Of a stretch of 64,000 nt of DNA, positions 63,630 through 64,000 are shown piece after piece. The notes under the pieces were generated by a model. It searched no databases. It worked only from the letters and a program-made list of their open reading frames with translations, and was not told the origin of the DNA. Source of the stretch: Charina bottae (taxonomy: Eukaryota > Chordata > Lepidosauria > Squamata > Charinaidae). The translations under genes and the position numbers were made by a program. Each line of letters begins with the position of its first letter. Position 1 is the stretch's first letter. The stretch lies in the NCBI GenBank assembly GCA_023362775.1, contig JALMGJ010000012.1, positions 25,327,001-25,391,000 on the forward strand, in the 5' to 3' direction.

Positions 63630-64000
63630 TCCCAATACAACTACTAACCCAGTTCATACAACAGACTAAAACTAAACGTATTTTCTTTGGATTTGATTTA
63701 GCACATGTAAACCTAGCCTTTGTGATGTGTAAATCATGGTTCTTCTTTAGTGTATATTCTTAGAGCCCAGCTAATTATTTATTTAGGCAAACACTGATTA
63801 AGCAAAATGTTTGAACTTAGGCACTATCCAGCTGGATGAATAAAAAACTGTAGTAACCAGTAGAGAGCAAAGTAAATTGCATTCTGGCCCTTTGTTTGTT
63901 GGCAGGTGAAACACTGAAAACTGGACGAGGCTGATTTTTTATTTGTATGTAAGAGGCTAACATTGCAGAGAGTAGTACCAGCTTCTGAACTATAATCTAA
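63630..64000. other. no recognisable feature
   Basis: Single-copy-looking sequence to the end of the window. Confidence 0.4.

Noticed and set aside
1..64000. Interstitial telomere repeats (TTAGGG)n or rDNA
   Set aside because: No tandem TTAGGG run or rRNA-like sequence was found on either strand.

Overview
This window is vertebrate, almost certainly squamate reptile and probably snake, DNA. I see no host protein-coding exon, rRNA or functional tRNA gene. The evidence for a squamate is the repeat mix: tRNA-derived SINEs with a BovB-like tail ending in (ACCTTT)n (Sauria SINEs), a near full-length BovB LINE plus other RTE copies, CR1 and L2-type LINE ends, abundant hAT and TA-flanked MITEs, Penelope-like elements, a Ty1/copia remnant and a (GATA)19 tract. 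Host and chromosome are inferred from this mix alone.

Layout. 1-10 kb: Penelope (PLE) fragments, a Sauria SINE, a 937-bp PLE palindrome, CR1 and L2 LINE pieces, three hAT MITEs and a solo copia LTR. 10-20 kb: single-copy-looking DNA with an RTE LINE that keeps a 343-codon open end, a second Sauria SINE, an L2 end split by a second PLE palindrome, a CR1 end split by a foldback MITE, and a small coiled-coil ORF. 20-29 kb: a cluster of a second tRNA-derived SINE whose middle has been amplified into about 102-bp tandem units, plus a CR1 split by a MITE. 29-39 kb: MITEs, RTE and PLE pieces and a Ty1/copia remnant whose integrase region is interrupted by a hAT MITE. 39-53 kb: CR1, (GATA)19, (ATAAA)20, further MITEs, a third PLE palindrome and another RTE copy. 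53.8-58.2 kb: a BovB LINE with two later retroposons nested in it. 58-64 kb: more hAT and TA-type MITEs and another SINE array.

The most striking content is a set of PLE-derived units. Three are TSD-flanked palindromes (2850-3786, 16469-16912, 45417-45749) whose arms carry hammerhead-ribozyme-like cores on opposite strands. Counting truncated copies, ten such cores from three PLE families lie in 64 kb. Two families also retain recognisable C-terminal PLE protein coding just upstream of the core, which ties the motif to the element. Target-site duplications can be read directly for more than 20 insertions, so the nesting order at many loci is clear from the sequence alone.

Long stretches between these elements look single-copy and carry no gene I can recognise. 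Three of them (about 24.1, 30.9 and 62.2 kb) have the look of conserved non-coding sequence, but that is only an impression without an alignment.
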